A stretch of 64,000 nucleotides of DNA from Gari tellinella (GCA_922989275.2 OV277870.1:36080356-36144355), one strand, 5' to 3'. Shown: positions 11,760 to 22,410, counted from the first letter of the stretch. Program-made: numbers and translations. The notes: generated from the sequence alone by a model not told the origin.

Positions 11760-11979
11760 TATATTGATGATGTTCAAGACAGATGTCAGCACAAAAGCAA
11801 TTTGAAAAGAGCTTTCTGCTTGATTTACATTTTATCTTGTTTTAGTAAGTCACTTGCCGTAACCACATTTGGCATGTTTGGATATGGGGGGAAATAGTTT
11901 GATATATGCTAAAGTAAGCATCACTTACAACAGCGTCCTCCGGACTGTCTGAATATTTCTCTCTGTTTGAATGTCGTTA

Positions 11980-12145
11980 TGCTATTACCCATCTAGTGCG
12001 ACCACTTAAAAGAAGGCTAGTTTATTGTATGAAAGTTAGTGCCTAACTTTCTGCAATCCTCTAACGTTGCTTTAAGCAGCAATCTGTCTTAAACACACAA
12101 TAATTAAAATAATTTAAGTGTCGTTGAAGAGGGGTTTATTTTTAT
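11980..12145. mobile_element. Family E MITE, copy 3 (decayed)
   Basis: It holds GCGACCACTTAAAAGAAGGC, GAAAGTTAGTGCCTAACTTTC, GCTTTAAGCAGCAATCTGTC and GTGTCGTTGAAGAGGGGTTT in the order expected for family E. Confidence 0.5.
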
Positions 12146-12354
12146 GTTAGATCCATTTTACTGTGTGTTAATTAGAGATCGGGAATAAACGTTTGATATG
12201 TTATTTCCAAAATTTCATTATTTTAAATTTCGCTATAAGCTAGCTTCACTAAAATACACTTTTAATTTAGTTAGATGCCCAAAATGGAATGCTAATTAGT
12301 GTCAGACACACCATACTCTCTCGGGTTCACCTAGACTTGTTAATCAATGGTATT

Positions 12355-12446
12355 ATATCACGTAGTGTGTAATCAGTGCAATGTGCAATGTTCTAAATAA
12401 TTGGCTTGCATCAGTAAATTCCCTCCAAGGTAGTGCAAGCGACTCC
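12355..12446 (+). repeat. Direct repeat, left copy (partner at 12618-12710)
   Basis: It shares TGTGTAATCAGTGCAATG and CCAAGGTAGTGCAA with the right copy (TGTGTAATCAATGCAATG, TCAAGGTTAGTGCAA), about 80% identical by eye over roughly 90 bp. The pair brackets a family A2 element. Confidence 0.6.
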
Positions 12447-12456
12447 TATATCAAAT

Positions 12457-12606
12457 AAAACCCTTCACTGCTTAAATCCGAGTACAGTGGTTATTAACAA
12501 ACAGTTTAGATTCTGATCAGACGCCATGTCATGTCAACATACCTCATTAAATTGCGTAGACGACAACTGTTTGAAATTGATGACGTCATGGAAGTGGACG
12601 AGTTAA
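12457..12606. mobile_element. Family A2 MITE, decayed
   Basis: It starts AACCCTTCACTGC. HP1 left arm CAAACAGTTTAGATTC-TGATCAGACGCC is at 12499-12527, and the A2 interior reads AATTGATGACGTCATGGAAG. It ends at TTAA (12603-12606). The right HP1 arm is lost. Confidence 0.6.
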
Positions 12607-12617
12607 TTTTTTATACA

Positions 12618-12710
12618 AGATCACGTGGTGTGTAATCAATGCAATGCGCAATTGTTCGGTATTTCCTTTGCTTAGTAACTTCACTTCAAGGTTAGTGCAA
12701 TGACGTCCCT
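12618..12710 (+). repeat. Direct repeat, right copy (partner at 12355-12446)
   Basis: See the left copy. Too long and too diverged for a simple target duplication, unless it was duplicated with the insertion long ago. Confidence 0.6.
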
Positions 12711-12780
12711 TTCGAAGCAATACACACAAATGTTGTCAGTAAACCTTAAGCCTCAAGAACAGGTTAATGTTTTGTCATTT

Positions 12781-13033
12781 TATTCCTTTACTCCGTATCT
12801 TTTTTTCAATATTACAGACAATGGACCACTAAAAACAGGTTGAACGTAAAGCAGAATTCGCCTTATGACCCATTCTGCTTTACTTTCAACCATCTTTAAA
12901 CTATCAACTACTAGACTATAAACTATTTCTGTTGATGCATATTCATGACTGAATATATTGGAGGTACTTCCTTCAGTGGTGAAATATATTACATGCGCTA
13001 TTTAAAATGCAATCATATGGAGGAAAGTGTTAA
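12781..13033. mobile_element. Family B MITE, copy 2
   Basis: HP2 arms GTAAAGCAGAATTCGCC and CCCATTCTGCTTTAC are at about 12845-12885. The B side region has GATGCATATTCATGACTG. The right end is GTGTTAA at 13027-13033. Confidence 0.65.
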
Positions 13034-13263
13034 CCTAACAATATACACCTGTAACAAATAGTTGTTACCAGATAAGTGAAACTTGATCAAAACCAAACTA
13101 TTTGTGAGTATGTCTTATTTCGGTGCATATAAAAAATCGATCCAATTTTAATTGCTTTCAAAAGATGATAGACCTTATCCACTGCAGAGTTTATTCATAT
13201 AACTAATTATTACATTCGAAATAAAAAAGAGCCAATTATGATAAGACTTTGCAAATTTCGTTT

Positions 13264-13505
13264 TTTAATCCTTTCACTGTCAATGAAAGTTGCCTTTGCA
13301 AACAGTTTGAATCCTGATAAGAGACCATGTAACTCGGTTTCGGATCAGGCTCTAATCTCTTTAACGCTCGTTTCAAAATAATGTCAGTCATACTGCCTTT
13401 AATCTAATTTGGAACGATATTGCAGACGACGCTATTGAAGCAGACGCAAATGACGCGGTGAAGGGATAAAAACTTCTGGATAAAATTGGCTATGAAAGGG
13501 TTAGG
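13264..13505. mobile_element. Family A MITE, decayed
   Basis: It starts TAATCCTTTCACTGTCAATG. HP1 left arm GCAAACAGTTTGAATCCTGA is followed by a damaged tip. The interior has TTGCAGACGACGCTATTGAA and the right end ATGAAAGGGTTA. Confidence 0.65.
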
Positions 13506-13982
13506 GTCCAAATTGTTTGCTGATGTATACGGTTGAGGAAAAGTTGTATCAATAGGGCATTCTTGATAATAATTATATATAATGAATTTATAAAAGTGCA
13601 TGCTGCTGGAACATATTTCATCTATAATGATTTAATAAAACTTTATAACACGTAATTGGCAAACATTTTTGTCTTTTGTGTGATAATAAAAGTAAAGCAG
13701 AGAACACATGAATGTTTCCTTTTACACAAACCCTAAACACAGTTTCATAAACAAAGATTTAACACGTCCATTTTCAAAAATTTACAATCATTATAATCTG
13801 GATGAATCAATCTGAGTCTGATTTGGCTCCAAATGCAGGTCATTAGAAAAATATTGTGCTTTGAAAAAAAACGCCTTTTATATGAAATTTACCGTTTTCC
13901 TCACTGTAACCCTTTACCCAACAGCCTGACTTTACTAAAGTTATTGAAATTTCTTGTTTTGAAATCAATTGATCAATCAAAA
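13504..13982. other. Spacer
   Basis: A possible HP1 scrap (GGGTCCAAATTGTTTGC) is at 13503-13522. Nothing else was recognised. Confidence 0.35.
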
Positions 13983-14008
13983 CAGGTTGAGAGTAAAGCA
14001 GCATGCTC

Positions 14009-14245
14009 TTAACCCTTAATCCCATAGCCAGTATCTAGTTTTGAAAACAGATCACCACTTTAAGCAGGCTGGAAGTAAAGCAGAATTCTGCTTTACTTTC
14101 AGCCTGCTTGTACCTACCCACTGTCAGGATATAGAATATAATTCTTACAATGCATATTCATAACTGTATATATTAGAATAATTTTCTTGTGTAGAGGAGC
14201 AATTTAGAGGAGCAAAAAAGGCGTTTTTATTGGTTAATGGGTTAA
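14009..14245. mobile_element. Family B MITE with TTAA on both ends, copy 3
   Basis: It runs from TTAACCCTTAATCCCATAGCC to GGTTAATGGGTTAA, 237 bp. HP2 is shortened: AAGCAGGCTGGAAGTAAAGC, AGAATTCT centre, GCTTTACTTTCAGCCTGCTT (about 14063-14110). Just upstream, at 13983-14005, lies the left HP2 half of another B copy (CAGGTTGAGAGTAAAGCAG). This copy may therefore have inserted into an older one. Confidence 0.75.
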
Positions 14246-14283
14246 ATGAGGAAATATATCTGAAAATATATTAACAATACCTT

Positions 14284-14871
14284 ACACTCAGTACAAAAAG
14301 AAACGCACATTGTGCTCAGGCGCAGATTGAGAGACTTTTTTAAGATACTAAGACCATATCTCAAGATCAATTTAATTCTGCCACAAGTTTAGAAAAACAT
14401 ATACTTAAAATTACTGTGCTGTATTTTTACCCTTTCACTTTTAATGACATCAAAAGGCGCGTTTTCAAACAGTTTTGATCCTGGTCAGACGCCGCGTAAC
14501 GCGGCGTCTGATCAGGATCCAAACTATTTGACACTCGTATAGATATACTTTAAGTCATTCTACTTGGAATCTTACTTTGAAACGATCTTGCAAACAACAA
14601 AAATTGAAGCAGACGACAATGAAACGGTGGTGGGATAAAAATCTCACGATTAATTTGGCAGCGAAAGAGTTAACTAGTGCCTGTTGAAAACACCGCACCG
14701 ATTTGTACAGGTTGTGATGCTACCAATTCAATGATAAAGCTCCCATTTTCAACATTGATAGCTCAAGACGGAACTACTGACTGTAATGAAAAGATTATTT
14801 CACAAATACGTTCCTTCTACATACAGATAATATTGTAATAAAGGTGTGCGTTTCTTTTTGTACTGAGTGTA
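14284..14871. mobile_element. Family S: Tc1/mariner-like element with perfect 27-bp terminal inverted repeats
   Basis: 14284-14310 (TACACTCAGTACAAAAAG then AAACGCACA) is the exact reverse complement of 14845-14871. The TA at each outer edge suits a Tc1/mariner target. A family A element (14427-14673) sits inside; without it the element would be about 340 bp. There is no transposase frame, so it is non-autonomous. Confidence 0.82.
14427..14673. mobile_element. Family A MITE, well preserved, nested in family S
   Basis: It runs from TTTTTACCCTTTCACTTTTA to GCAGCGAAAGAGTTAAC. HP1 is at 14467-14531, with tip GACGCCGCG-TAA-CGCGGCGTC. The right half has the family A interior (TTGCAAACAACAAAAATTGA, AGCAGACGACAATG, CGGTGGTGGG). 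Confidence 0.8.
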
Positions 14872-14927
14872 TGTATTTTATGCTTAGGACATCCTAGTCG
14901 GGAGTTTACTTTCCTTAGTGTAGAAAT

Positions 14928-15091
14928 AATACGACGCCGAGTAACTGTTTGCCACAAGTTTTGAAATTAGGTCAGTTAAACTGCCTTATATCTTACTTTA
15001 AAACGATATTGCAGACAACAATAATGAAGCAGTTGACAATTTGGCGGTGTAGGGGTAAAAACCTCACGATAAATTTAATCTTGACAGGGTT
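14928..15091. mobile_element. Family A fragment (right half)
   Basis: It holds ACGACGCCGAGTAACTGTTTG, then ATTGCAGACAACAATAATG and GGCGGTGTAGGGGT. The left half is missing. Confidence 0.55.
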
Positions 15092-15855
15092 CAACTTTAC
15101 ACACCCATTCATCAAAACAAGAGCAGAAATCTGACTAGGGCCATAACTCTTATCATGTATTTCCTCTGAATTATACCATTTTCAAACTCATAAATAATCT
15201 AGTAACGACGCACTTTTTAATTGTGTCCTTGAAACACTACATTCCTATTAAGTTATTAAATATTGATTGTGCATTTGTTCTCACAAACATTTAGTCCTGT
15301 GATTGGAATTGTGGGCTGGATATTCGTTAGCCTTTGGCTTACAATTCTAGTTTCAATATTGGAATTAATTTGGATATTGTCCCATTGTTTAGACAAGGCA
15401 TAATTTTATCTATTCATGAACACATGAATGAATTAGGACTATTTGCTTCTGTGTATTAGTGTTTTCTTTATAGCATGACTGAATATACTCTATTGAATTT
15501 CCATATGAGATTTCTTCAAAATGTTTCTAAATAAGATGATGGCATTTAATCAATCCAAACAAATTGTATATACCATATAGTTTTGACATTAAACTGATAA
15601 CTATTCTAAAGATTATTTGTACAAATACCCATTCACTTTTGTAAATTGAAATTACAAATGCTTATTACATACAACTTGTAATAACATTCTCAGACATATC
15701 AAACAGAAATGTTTTATCTGCAAACTAGTATATGAATAAAACATGAAGCTTATGATTGTTAACAATATATGGACGAGTTTGATGACCTCAAGTCTGTAAC
15801 AGAGCGTGTGACAGGGAATATCTAAAGCATCTCACGTGCGGTCCATTTATACCTT
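15092..15855. other. Spacer, nothing recognised
   Basis: AT-rich, with no frame over 60 codons and no recognised repeat. Confidence 0.45.
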
Positions 15856-16265
15856 TCACCACTGAAGTCGCATAAAAGCGACTTTGCAAACAGTTTGGAT
15901 CCAGATAAAACGCCTGCCGCGTGACGCAGCAGATCCAAATTGTTTAAAGCCCATATCGATAATTCTTAATGCATACTGGCTTAACCCTTAGCCCGCCAAA
16001 TAAATTGTCGTCTGCTATATTTCTCGTCTGCTTCAAGTTTCAAATAGCTTCAAAGTTGCTCAAAATTGCTGAAAATGTTGTCTGAGTGTCAAACAGCTTG
16101 GATCCGGATGAGACGCCGAGTTACTCGGCGTCTCATCCGGATCCAAGCTGTTTGCATATGGAGTTATAGTCGTGAGTGGCAGGCTATGGGTTAATTTTAA
16201 ATTTGAAACGCTATTGCAGACCACACTATAGCCGCATACGGCATTATTGCGGTGAAGGGGTTAAA
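15856..16265. mobile_element. Family A MITE split by a family R element
   Basis: The left part (ACCTTTCACCACTGAAGTCG, HP1 at 15890-15945) and the right part (TTTTAAATTTGAAACGC, TTGCAGACCACACTATAGCC, GCGGTGAAGGGGTTAA) read as one family A element once 15981-16190 is removed. Confidence 0.8.
15981..16194. mobile_element. Family R MITE, clean TTAA insertion
   Basis: TTAA is present at 15981-15984 and 16191-16194. The ends CCCTTAGCCCGCCA and TGGCAGGCTATGGG are imperfect inverse copies. HP1 at 16090-16154 is perfect: 31-bp arms, loop TTA, tip GACGCCGAG / CTCGGCGTC, and a variant arm start CAAACAGCTTGGATCC. The TTAA duplication is what piggyBac-type transposition leaves; no transposase is seen. 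Confidence 0.85.
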
Positions 16266-16427
16266 TATTCACGATTGATTTAACGCTGCAAGGGATAAGG
16301 CTGGTAGATGATTGTTTGATTCACAAATATCTTGCTTTAATACGTCGTGTCACCTGCAAGAAATTTAAAGTGTTTTATCAAATTGAGATTTATACATTTT
16401 TCAACTGATGAACCATTTGATACAGAA

Positions 16428-16486
16428 TTAGATCTAAACCGTTTGCTGATAACAGTCCTTTCTTTGTTGACAGGCAAGGGTTAATC
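16428..16486. mobile_element. Family A scrap
   Basis: GATCTAAACCGTTTGCTG and GACAGGCAAGGGTTAA are the right HP1 arm end and right terminus of a family A-like element. Confidence 0.4.
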
Positions 16487-16611
16487 GTCTTATGATGCAA
16501 ATAGATACTGAACAAAAGCAAACGTATATGAATAATCTCATAAGTGGTAAATATATATTTCTTGTAGGTGACTTAATTTCATTCCTAGAAGGTTTGGTTA
16601 AAAAACAACAG

Positions 16612-16830
16612 ATCAACTCTTTCAATGCCAATGACGTCATTATGCGACTTTGCAAACAGTTTGGATCCTGATTCAAATGCCGCGAAATGCGGCGTCTGAC
16701 CAGGGTCTAAACTGTTTGACACTCGTGTCCATACTTCGTCAGTCAAAAATGTTCTAAATCTGACTTGACAAAATATTGCTGACGAAACTACCAATTCAGA
16801 CAATAATTTAGCGATGAGATTGTTAAAGCA
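16612..16830. mobile_element. Family A MITE
   Basis: It starts TCAACTCTTTCAATGCCAATG. HP1 is at about 16653-16719, with tip ATGCCGCG-AAA-TGCGGCGT. The interior reads ATTGCTGACGAAACTACC. Confidence 0.65.
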
Positions 16831-16852
16831 GAAGAAAAAACTTTGAACTTTA

Positions 16853-16986
16853 AGCTGGCATCTGCTAGAATATAGAATACATTTCTGATAATACATAGTC
16901 ATCGCTGTAGAAATCTGATCTCTTTTTCTTCAAAGGAAGAAAAAATGAAAGGCATAAAAAGGCGTATTTATGGGGTAATGGGTTAA
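16853..16986. mobile_element. Family B fragment (right half)
   Basis: It begins TAAGCTGGCATCTGCTAGAA and ends GGGGTAATGGGTTAA. It abuts the family A copy on its left, so the B element is truncated at the junction. Confidence 0.6.
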
Positions 16987-17159
16987 ACTCCTTTACTGAC
17001 ACGATAGTATTTGCTTATAGTTGCCCTTTAATTTCATCGATTTCATCGATATAATTGTCAACTTCTGATTGATATATAAATCGTTCTTATGTACTTAAGC
17101 ACTGGAGTATGTTAGTGAAGGGATCAAATGTCCAAATAAGTATACCGTTTGTTTTCTGC

Positions 17160-17176
17160 TTTTTTTTTTTTTTTTT
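17160..17176. repeat. Poly-T tract, 17 nt
   Basis: An uninterrupted run of T directly left of a family A element. It could be a retroposon tail on the minus strand, but no body was recognised. Confidence 0.8.
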
Positions 17177-17177
17177 A

Positions 17178-17420
17178 CTCTTTCCCTATCAAGTTTTATC
17201 GTCTGCTTTTACCCTCTTACTGCCAAGATATCGTCTGAATTGGTAGTGTCATCTGCAATACTTTTAAAGTCAGATGCAGGGCTGTTTTGACTGAACAAAT
17301 GTCGTTACGAGTTTCAAAAGTTTGGATCCTGATCAAACGCCGTTTTAGGCGGTGTCTGATAACGATCAAAACTATTTGCAAAATCGCCTTTTGGCCACGT
17401 TGGCAGTGAAAACATTAATC
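17178..17420. mobile_element. Family A MITE
   Basis: ACTCTTTCCCTATCAAG, then ACCCTCTTACTGCCAAG. The hairpin at about 17324-17385 has tip ACGCCGTTTTAGGCGGT. The right end is ACGTTGGCAGTGAAAACATTAA. Confidence 0.65.
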
Positions 17421-18377
17421 ATAGTTTATAGTTTTACCGTGCTTTCACACAAATTACTAAGTACAAAGTTCGAAAGATACTGAATACAAAATATAATAAC
17501 ATTTTTATACATATAATGGGAAAGTCAAGATGAGAATAAAACCAGTAAAACTCTTTTAAAGTTTTGGGAAAATGAAACACAATTAACAAATCCTTAAAAT
17601 AACCTAAAATACCACCATTCAATAAATGATAACAGAAGAGTTCCAGCAACTTAAAAAAAAACTTCAATGACGTAGTTCAGATTTTACCAAAAGCCTTATC
17701 AGAAAGGATTCACTTCATCGAAATGCTACGAATGTCATATTTAACCAATTAGAAGCCAGAATACCCGGTGTATGCAAATGCGCAGACTATTTGAATTATA
17801 AGATTTTAATTAAGAGGCGAAGCCGACATTTCGACGTCTTAATTACATTTAAAATACAGCTCTACTTTACATTGGCAATGCTTAAATTCACTCCTGTGCC
17901 AACCGTCTTGAACAATGAATATAGCAACTTTGAAAATATCGGTTAAAAGACTAGATTGTTTTAACATTTACCAATGGAATCTTAAAGACTTTAAAGAAGA
18001 GACTTATCGTAATAACTCTGAAATTAATGAGTTAAATTGTCTTAAATGGACAATTTTCGTCATCACAGAACCTGAAATAGTTTACTTGAATAGAAAATGT
18101 CAATGAACTGTTACAGTTATTCCAGGAACATAAACGTTGATCGTTCTGTCTTAATTACACATCTGGTATTATTTTATAGCGGGAAGAATATTTTCTTTCA
18201 AAAGAAATGTCGTTATGTTGTCTGCTTACTTATTTAATATCGTTATTAACATATTTATAAGTTTTAAATATTAATCATTTTAAATTAGGAATCACGTATT
18301 AAAGAATCAATTTGTTTAGTCCCTGACGTTAGGAGTCTGATCTCGATCCAAACCCACCCGATTAGTATTTATCATAG
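17419..18377. other. Spacer
   Basis: A 77-codon frame (17434-17667, -) has no motif. A short imperfect hairpin (TTAATTAAGAGGCGAAGC / GACGTCTTAATTA) at 17803-17843 is unassigned. Confidence 0.4.
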
Positions 18378-18430
18378 TCCAACGAATAGAACTTGCTTCG
18401 GTCGAACATCCCCACTGTTCAATGTTCCGC
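18378..18430. mobile_element. Family D fragment
   Basis: It holds TAGAACTTGCTTCGGTCGAA then CATCCCCACTG, similar to the left third of family D. Confidence 0.4.
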
Positions 18431-19018
18431 TTAACCCCTTCATTGCCATGACGTCATCAATTTTAAACAATTGTAGTCTGTCTTCATTTCTCAAATTTAA
18501 ATACATGTATTAGGTATTTTGGCTTAAGACATATTGAATTAAGCATCAAACAGTGCAGACCCAGATCAGAGGGTTCCTTACGTCTACATTTGTTTCGGAT
18601 TGAACAAACATACTCTGAACAGATACATGTACAGTGGAGAATCTGTTATTCTTTCCCGTTTAAACGCAAACGTACGCAAACGCAAAGCACTAAAACGTCG
18701 AAAAACAACTTTTGGACACTTCTGATAATTCTTGTTTATCTTGGTGGCAAACAGTTTGGAGCCTGATCAGACGCCGGGTTACCCGGCGTCTGATCTGGCT
18801 CCAAACTGTTTGCACTGTAAATAATAGTTTAAGCGTAAACGCGTTTATTGGGAAAGAATAACACATTCTCCACTGTACATGTACACTGTTTATGAAAAAC
18901 AGTAAACTCGTCGGTTGTTTGAATGTGTTAACCATTTCACTACCTTATCCTGAGTACATGACTGAAAGCTGACGACAATTGTTTGAGATTGGTGACGTCA
19001 TGGCAGTGAAGGGATTGA
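18431..19018. mobile_element. Family A2 region interrupted by a family C element
   Basis: The left end TTAACCCCTTCATTGCC is followed by ATGACGTCATCAATTTTAAAC. The right end is ATTGGTGACGTCATGGCAG, GAAGGG. A second A2 start (TTAACCATTTCACTACC) at 18929 suggests more than one event. HP1-like CAAACAGTGCAGACCC-AGATCAGAGGG is at 18548-18574. Confidence 0.55.
18632..18875. mobile_element. Family C MITE, copy 3, 244 bp, nested
   Basis: The ends are CAGTGGAGAATCTG and CATTCTCCACTG, with TA on both sides. The target itself was palindromic (CATG-TA outside left, TA-CATG outside right). HP1 at 18748-18812 has the same tip as copy 1. Confidence 0.87.
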
Positions 19019-19289
19019 TAGTTAGTTTCTTGAATACAGAAATTAATTCAAAATCGACGAAAAAAATTATTTGATTGAGGTTAGATTACAAGCAATTAGC
19101 TAACCATATAGGGAGGATGAGCAAAAGACGATGTTCAAATTGACACATCAAGCAATTATGCATACACAACTTCAATTTGCCGATTCAGAATGTGTTTGAA
19201 TTTGTAAATATTTGGGCCGGTTAATGTATCATCTAAGCTGGATCAAAGCCGCTTGCAACGACCAGTGAAGTCAACTTTGGCAGAGTGAA

Positions 19290-19548
19290 CTAACCCTTTC
19301 ATGATCAAATCATTCGGGAGATTTTTACCCTTTCACCGCTTTATTGTGGTCTGCTCCACTGAATACGGTATTGTCGTCTGTAAGACACGTTTCAAAGTTG
19401 GATTTAAGGTTGAATGACTTAATAAATATCGATAAGAGTGTCAAACATTGTTGGTCCTGATCAGACGCCGCATTACGCGGCGTCTGATCAGGATTTAAAC
19501 TGTTTGCAAACGCGATTTCAAGCGTCATTGAGAGTGAAAGGGTCCAAT
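19290..19548. mobile_element. Family A MITE, long form
   Basis: It has the outer extension CTAACCCTTTCATGATC then GGGAGATTTTTACCC, and GTCTGTAAGACACG inside. The hairpin is at 19442-19506 with tip GACGCCGCA-TTA-CGCGGCGTC. It ends GAGAGTGAAAGGGT. Confidence 0.72.
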
Positions 19549-19771
19549 ACACAATCGATTAACATGCGCATAGTATTGCATTGTGACGAATATGTTTGAA
19601 TAGCTTATTTGTTATCTAACGTTTGGGAAATCAGTTGGACATGTCCGAAATCGTTGTTATTGCTATAAATGACTACTAGTATGTTGAAGAATAAAGAAGG
19701 GTTGGTTTTACATTTTAATTGGATGTAACCTTCTTACTTGTGTTTATTGAAAGTGATATTGGACTATTGTA

Positions 19772-20017
19772 CAGTGGAGAATATGTTATTCTTTCCCGTT
19801 TAAACCCAAACTTACGCAAACACAAAGCACTAAAACGTAGAAAAGTACAACTTTTGGACAATTCTGATAATTCATGTTTATCTTGGTGGCAAACAGTTTG
19901 GAGCCTGATCAGACGCCGGGTTACCCGGCGTCTGATCTGGATCCAAACTGTTTGCACTGTAAATAATAGTTTAAGCGTAAACGCGTTTATTGGGAAAGAA
20001 TAACACATTCTCCACTG
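19772..20017. mobile_element. Family C MITE, copy 4, 246 bp
   Basis: TA-flanked with standard ends. HP1 is at 19890-19954; its right arm reads GGATCCAAACTGTTTG where copy 1 has GGCTCC. Confidence 0.87.
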
Positions 20018-20470
20018 TAATATGCTCTTAATTATTCTTTTTAGCGTTTTTTTCTGTAAAATTGTAACGTTTGTGGTGTTTGACGAAGCCTGGATTTAGA
20101 TTTTTTCATCATTAAGAAATTAGTTATCATATGTGTGATTAGATACCGCTTCTTACAAGAATCGAGCAGTTTGACACCTGAATTGACTTTCCTTTTCGTT
20201 GTACACATAGGGCATGTATTATGCAACAAATGTACCAATGTTTTTGCTGTCTTGGATTATGATTTCTATGACTATGTATTTTTCTTTGCTTATCCTAAAC
20301 AAGTAAAAATGGTATGTTTGGTGGCAAACATATCACATTTGAAACGTTCCTTATATAATCAAATAATTGGCATTTCTGTGTATAGATAGGTCAGTCTGAA
20401 AATTAAAATGTAACATGGATGCTTACTAAATGTCAGTGATGAAAAGTAAAAAGGTTCCTTAAAAAGTTAT
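20018..20470. other. Spacer, nothing recognised
   Basis: An 84-codon frame (20135-20389, +) shows no motif. Confidence 0.35.
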
Positions 20471-20599
20471 TTCGCATTTCGACGTCATGCATTGGTTAGT
20501 CTCACAGAAACGTTCCTACTTTGTCGCAGTACTGGAGCTAAATTGTGATAGGGAATATTTTATGTTTGTTAGACCGAGAGTATCCCCTCTGCCAAGAGC

Positions 20600-20770
20600 T
20601 AAAATGAAGGCATGTTGGTGGATTGATCCCATGCGCTGCTTCGCAACGAATTGGATAATCCGAAATCATCTTCCTGAAATCATCATCATGTCATCACATC
20701 ATCCCTCTTCATTCAACGGCGCTATATGACCGATATTGTGTCGCAGTGCCGTAAAACCCAACTCATCAAT
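20600..20770 (+). mobile_element. Possible 3' end of a retroposon with an (ATCC)-type tail
   Basis: GTGTCGCAGTGCCGTAAAAC, then CCAACTCATCAATCCATCC, resembles 3' ends of molluscan non-LTR elements that finish in short tetranucleotide repeats. The 5' extent is unknown; sequence from about 20480 may belong to it. The match is from memory and is not proof. Confidence 0.35.
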
Positions 20771-21048
20771 CCATCCATACACTTGTTAGTCACCAGTCTA
20801 AAACGACATGAACGCCTGTGCGGTGTAAAGGGTTACGAAGCACAAGTTTTATTTATTTAAGTTCATTTTGCTCTTGGTTATAAAATCAGATTATCTTAAA
20901 AGCAATAATCGCTTATTGTGTCTTAAAATGATGTAATTATCACATTTAATTGTACCACACAATCCATTATTCCAAGAGAAGCTTACTTTGTTATTAAACA
21001 ATTACAACTGCTTTTTATTCAAGGAACTATTATTGATATTTGATTCTT

Positions 21049-21240
21049 AGCATGCTGGCGGTGAAACCATAATAACCTTTTCAAACAGTTTGGATCCTGA
21101 GGAGACGCCGTGTTACGCATCGTGTTATAAGGATTCAAATCGTTTGACACTCTGACCTTGTTTTGAAAATGTATTTTGAAACGTCTATTTTGTACAAGAG
21201 TAACAGATGACACTAGTTGCAGACGAAATGATTACCAAAC
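21049..21240. mobile_element. Family A MITE, decayed, reverse orientation
   Basis: It holds GCATGCTGGCGGTGAAACC, HP1 left arm CAAACAGTTTGGATCC-TGAGGAGACGCC at 21085-21112, and ATCGTTTGACACTC. Confidence 0.55.
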
Positions 21241-21574
21241 ATGCAAGGAGCTATAGTTCTGTGAATCCGTTTACGCTGAAATGTGTATTCTATAATCCAC
21301 GCTATCAATTATGTTCTAGTTGACAGTAACAGAAATATCTAGGGAAAACGTAAGTTGTTCCCGTTCAAACGAAACGATACAAGCATAAAATAAACTCTAA
21401 GAAACACAGGCGAAGCTCGACTTCTCGAAAAGTTCAGCTACACATTATGAGTAAACAACAAATAAAATGATGATAAAAAGAACAAACAAAAATGTCTGAC
21501 TTCATGTTCACAGTATAAAGAGTCCTAGACATTAACATAAGCCCAACGCGACACATCTTTCTTAGCTTGCGTTT
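21241..21574. other. Spacer, nothing recognised
   Basis: AAGTTGTTCCCGTTCAAACG at 21352 faintly resembles a family C subterminal region. Confidence 0.3.
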
Positions 21575-22410
21575 TTAGCTCATCTGAGTCAAAGATTCAA
21601 GGTGACATATTGCGATGGCCCTGTGTCTTTCGTTCGTAGGTTGTGTGTCGTCGTCGTAAACAATATTTTTCAAATGGCATCTTCTTCTATACCAATTTAC
21701 CAATTTCCAATTTACTGGATTGTTCCTTTAGTGAAGCTCTACAAACAATTCAAATCATTTCAGTTATGACCGGGGGACTTATCAGTTTTACATAGAACTT
21801 CCTTTAAAAACATTCTTCTCTGAAACCGTTAGGCCCAGACATTTAATATTGCTTTAGTACTATACCAAAATTGTTGAGAGTATGACACCCTGGTCAAAAA
21901 TGGCACCGCCCGGGCTTATAAATGTTACATAGATTTACTTTAGAAAACCCTTGAACAGTATTCTTTTCTGAAACTGTATGGCCCAGCAATTTCGTATTTG
22001 GAATAAAGCTTTGCCTTATTGTTTTCTATCAAGAGTAATCAAATTGTGAAGCCCCGGTCAAACATGGCCCCGTCCTGGAGCTTATCAGTTTTACATAGGA
22101 AAACCTTTAGAAACAATTTCTTCTCCGAAACTACTTGCCAGAATGCAATGATAGTTTGCACTTATGGTTCTTAGATGACCTTTTATTAAGAATGTTCATA
22201 TCCAGGTGAAATATAAAACAAAACATGGCTGCAAGGGGGCGATGTCACTTTTCCATATATATGTTTATAGAAAAGAAATCTTCCCCGAAACCGCTGGCCT
22301 GATTTTATTTAATTACAGCAGAAATAATGTAAAGGTGACCTATCATCAAGAGTATCCAATCTGTGATGATCGCTTAAAAGTCATTGCCACCGAGGGATAG
22401 AGTCAGTTTT
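21575..22410. repeat. Degenerate tandem array, about 137-170 bp period, starting TTTTAGCTCATCTGAGTC
   Basis: Five diverged units are marked by CTTATCAGTTTTACATAG or variants near 21778, 21914, 22079 and 22250. Each is followed by TTCTTCTCTGAAACCG-like sequence and by GACACCCTGGTCAAAAATGG-like sequence. The opening TTTTAGCTCATCTGAGTC is familiar from molluscan dispersed repeats. A 64-codon frame at 22206-22400 lies inside and is not a gene. Confidence 0.6.

Noticed and set aside
16090..16154. GC-rich hairpins as bacterial-type terminators
   Set aside because: They are internal parts of MITEs, lack a T tract, and the genome is eukaryotic.
22206..22400. 64-codon plus-strand frame
   Set aside because: Lies within the degenerate tandem array at 21575-22410.
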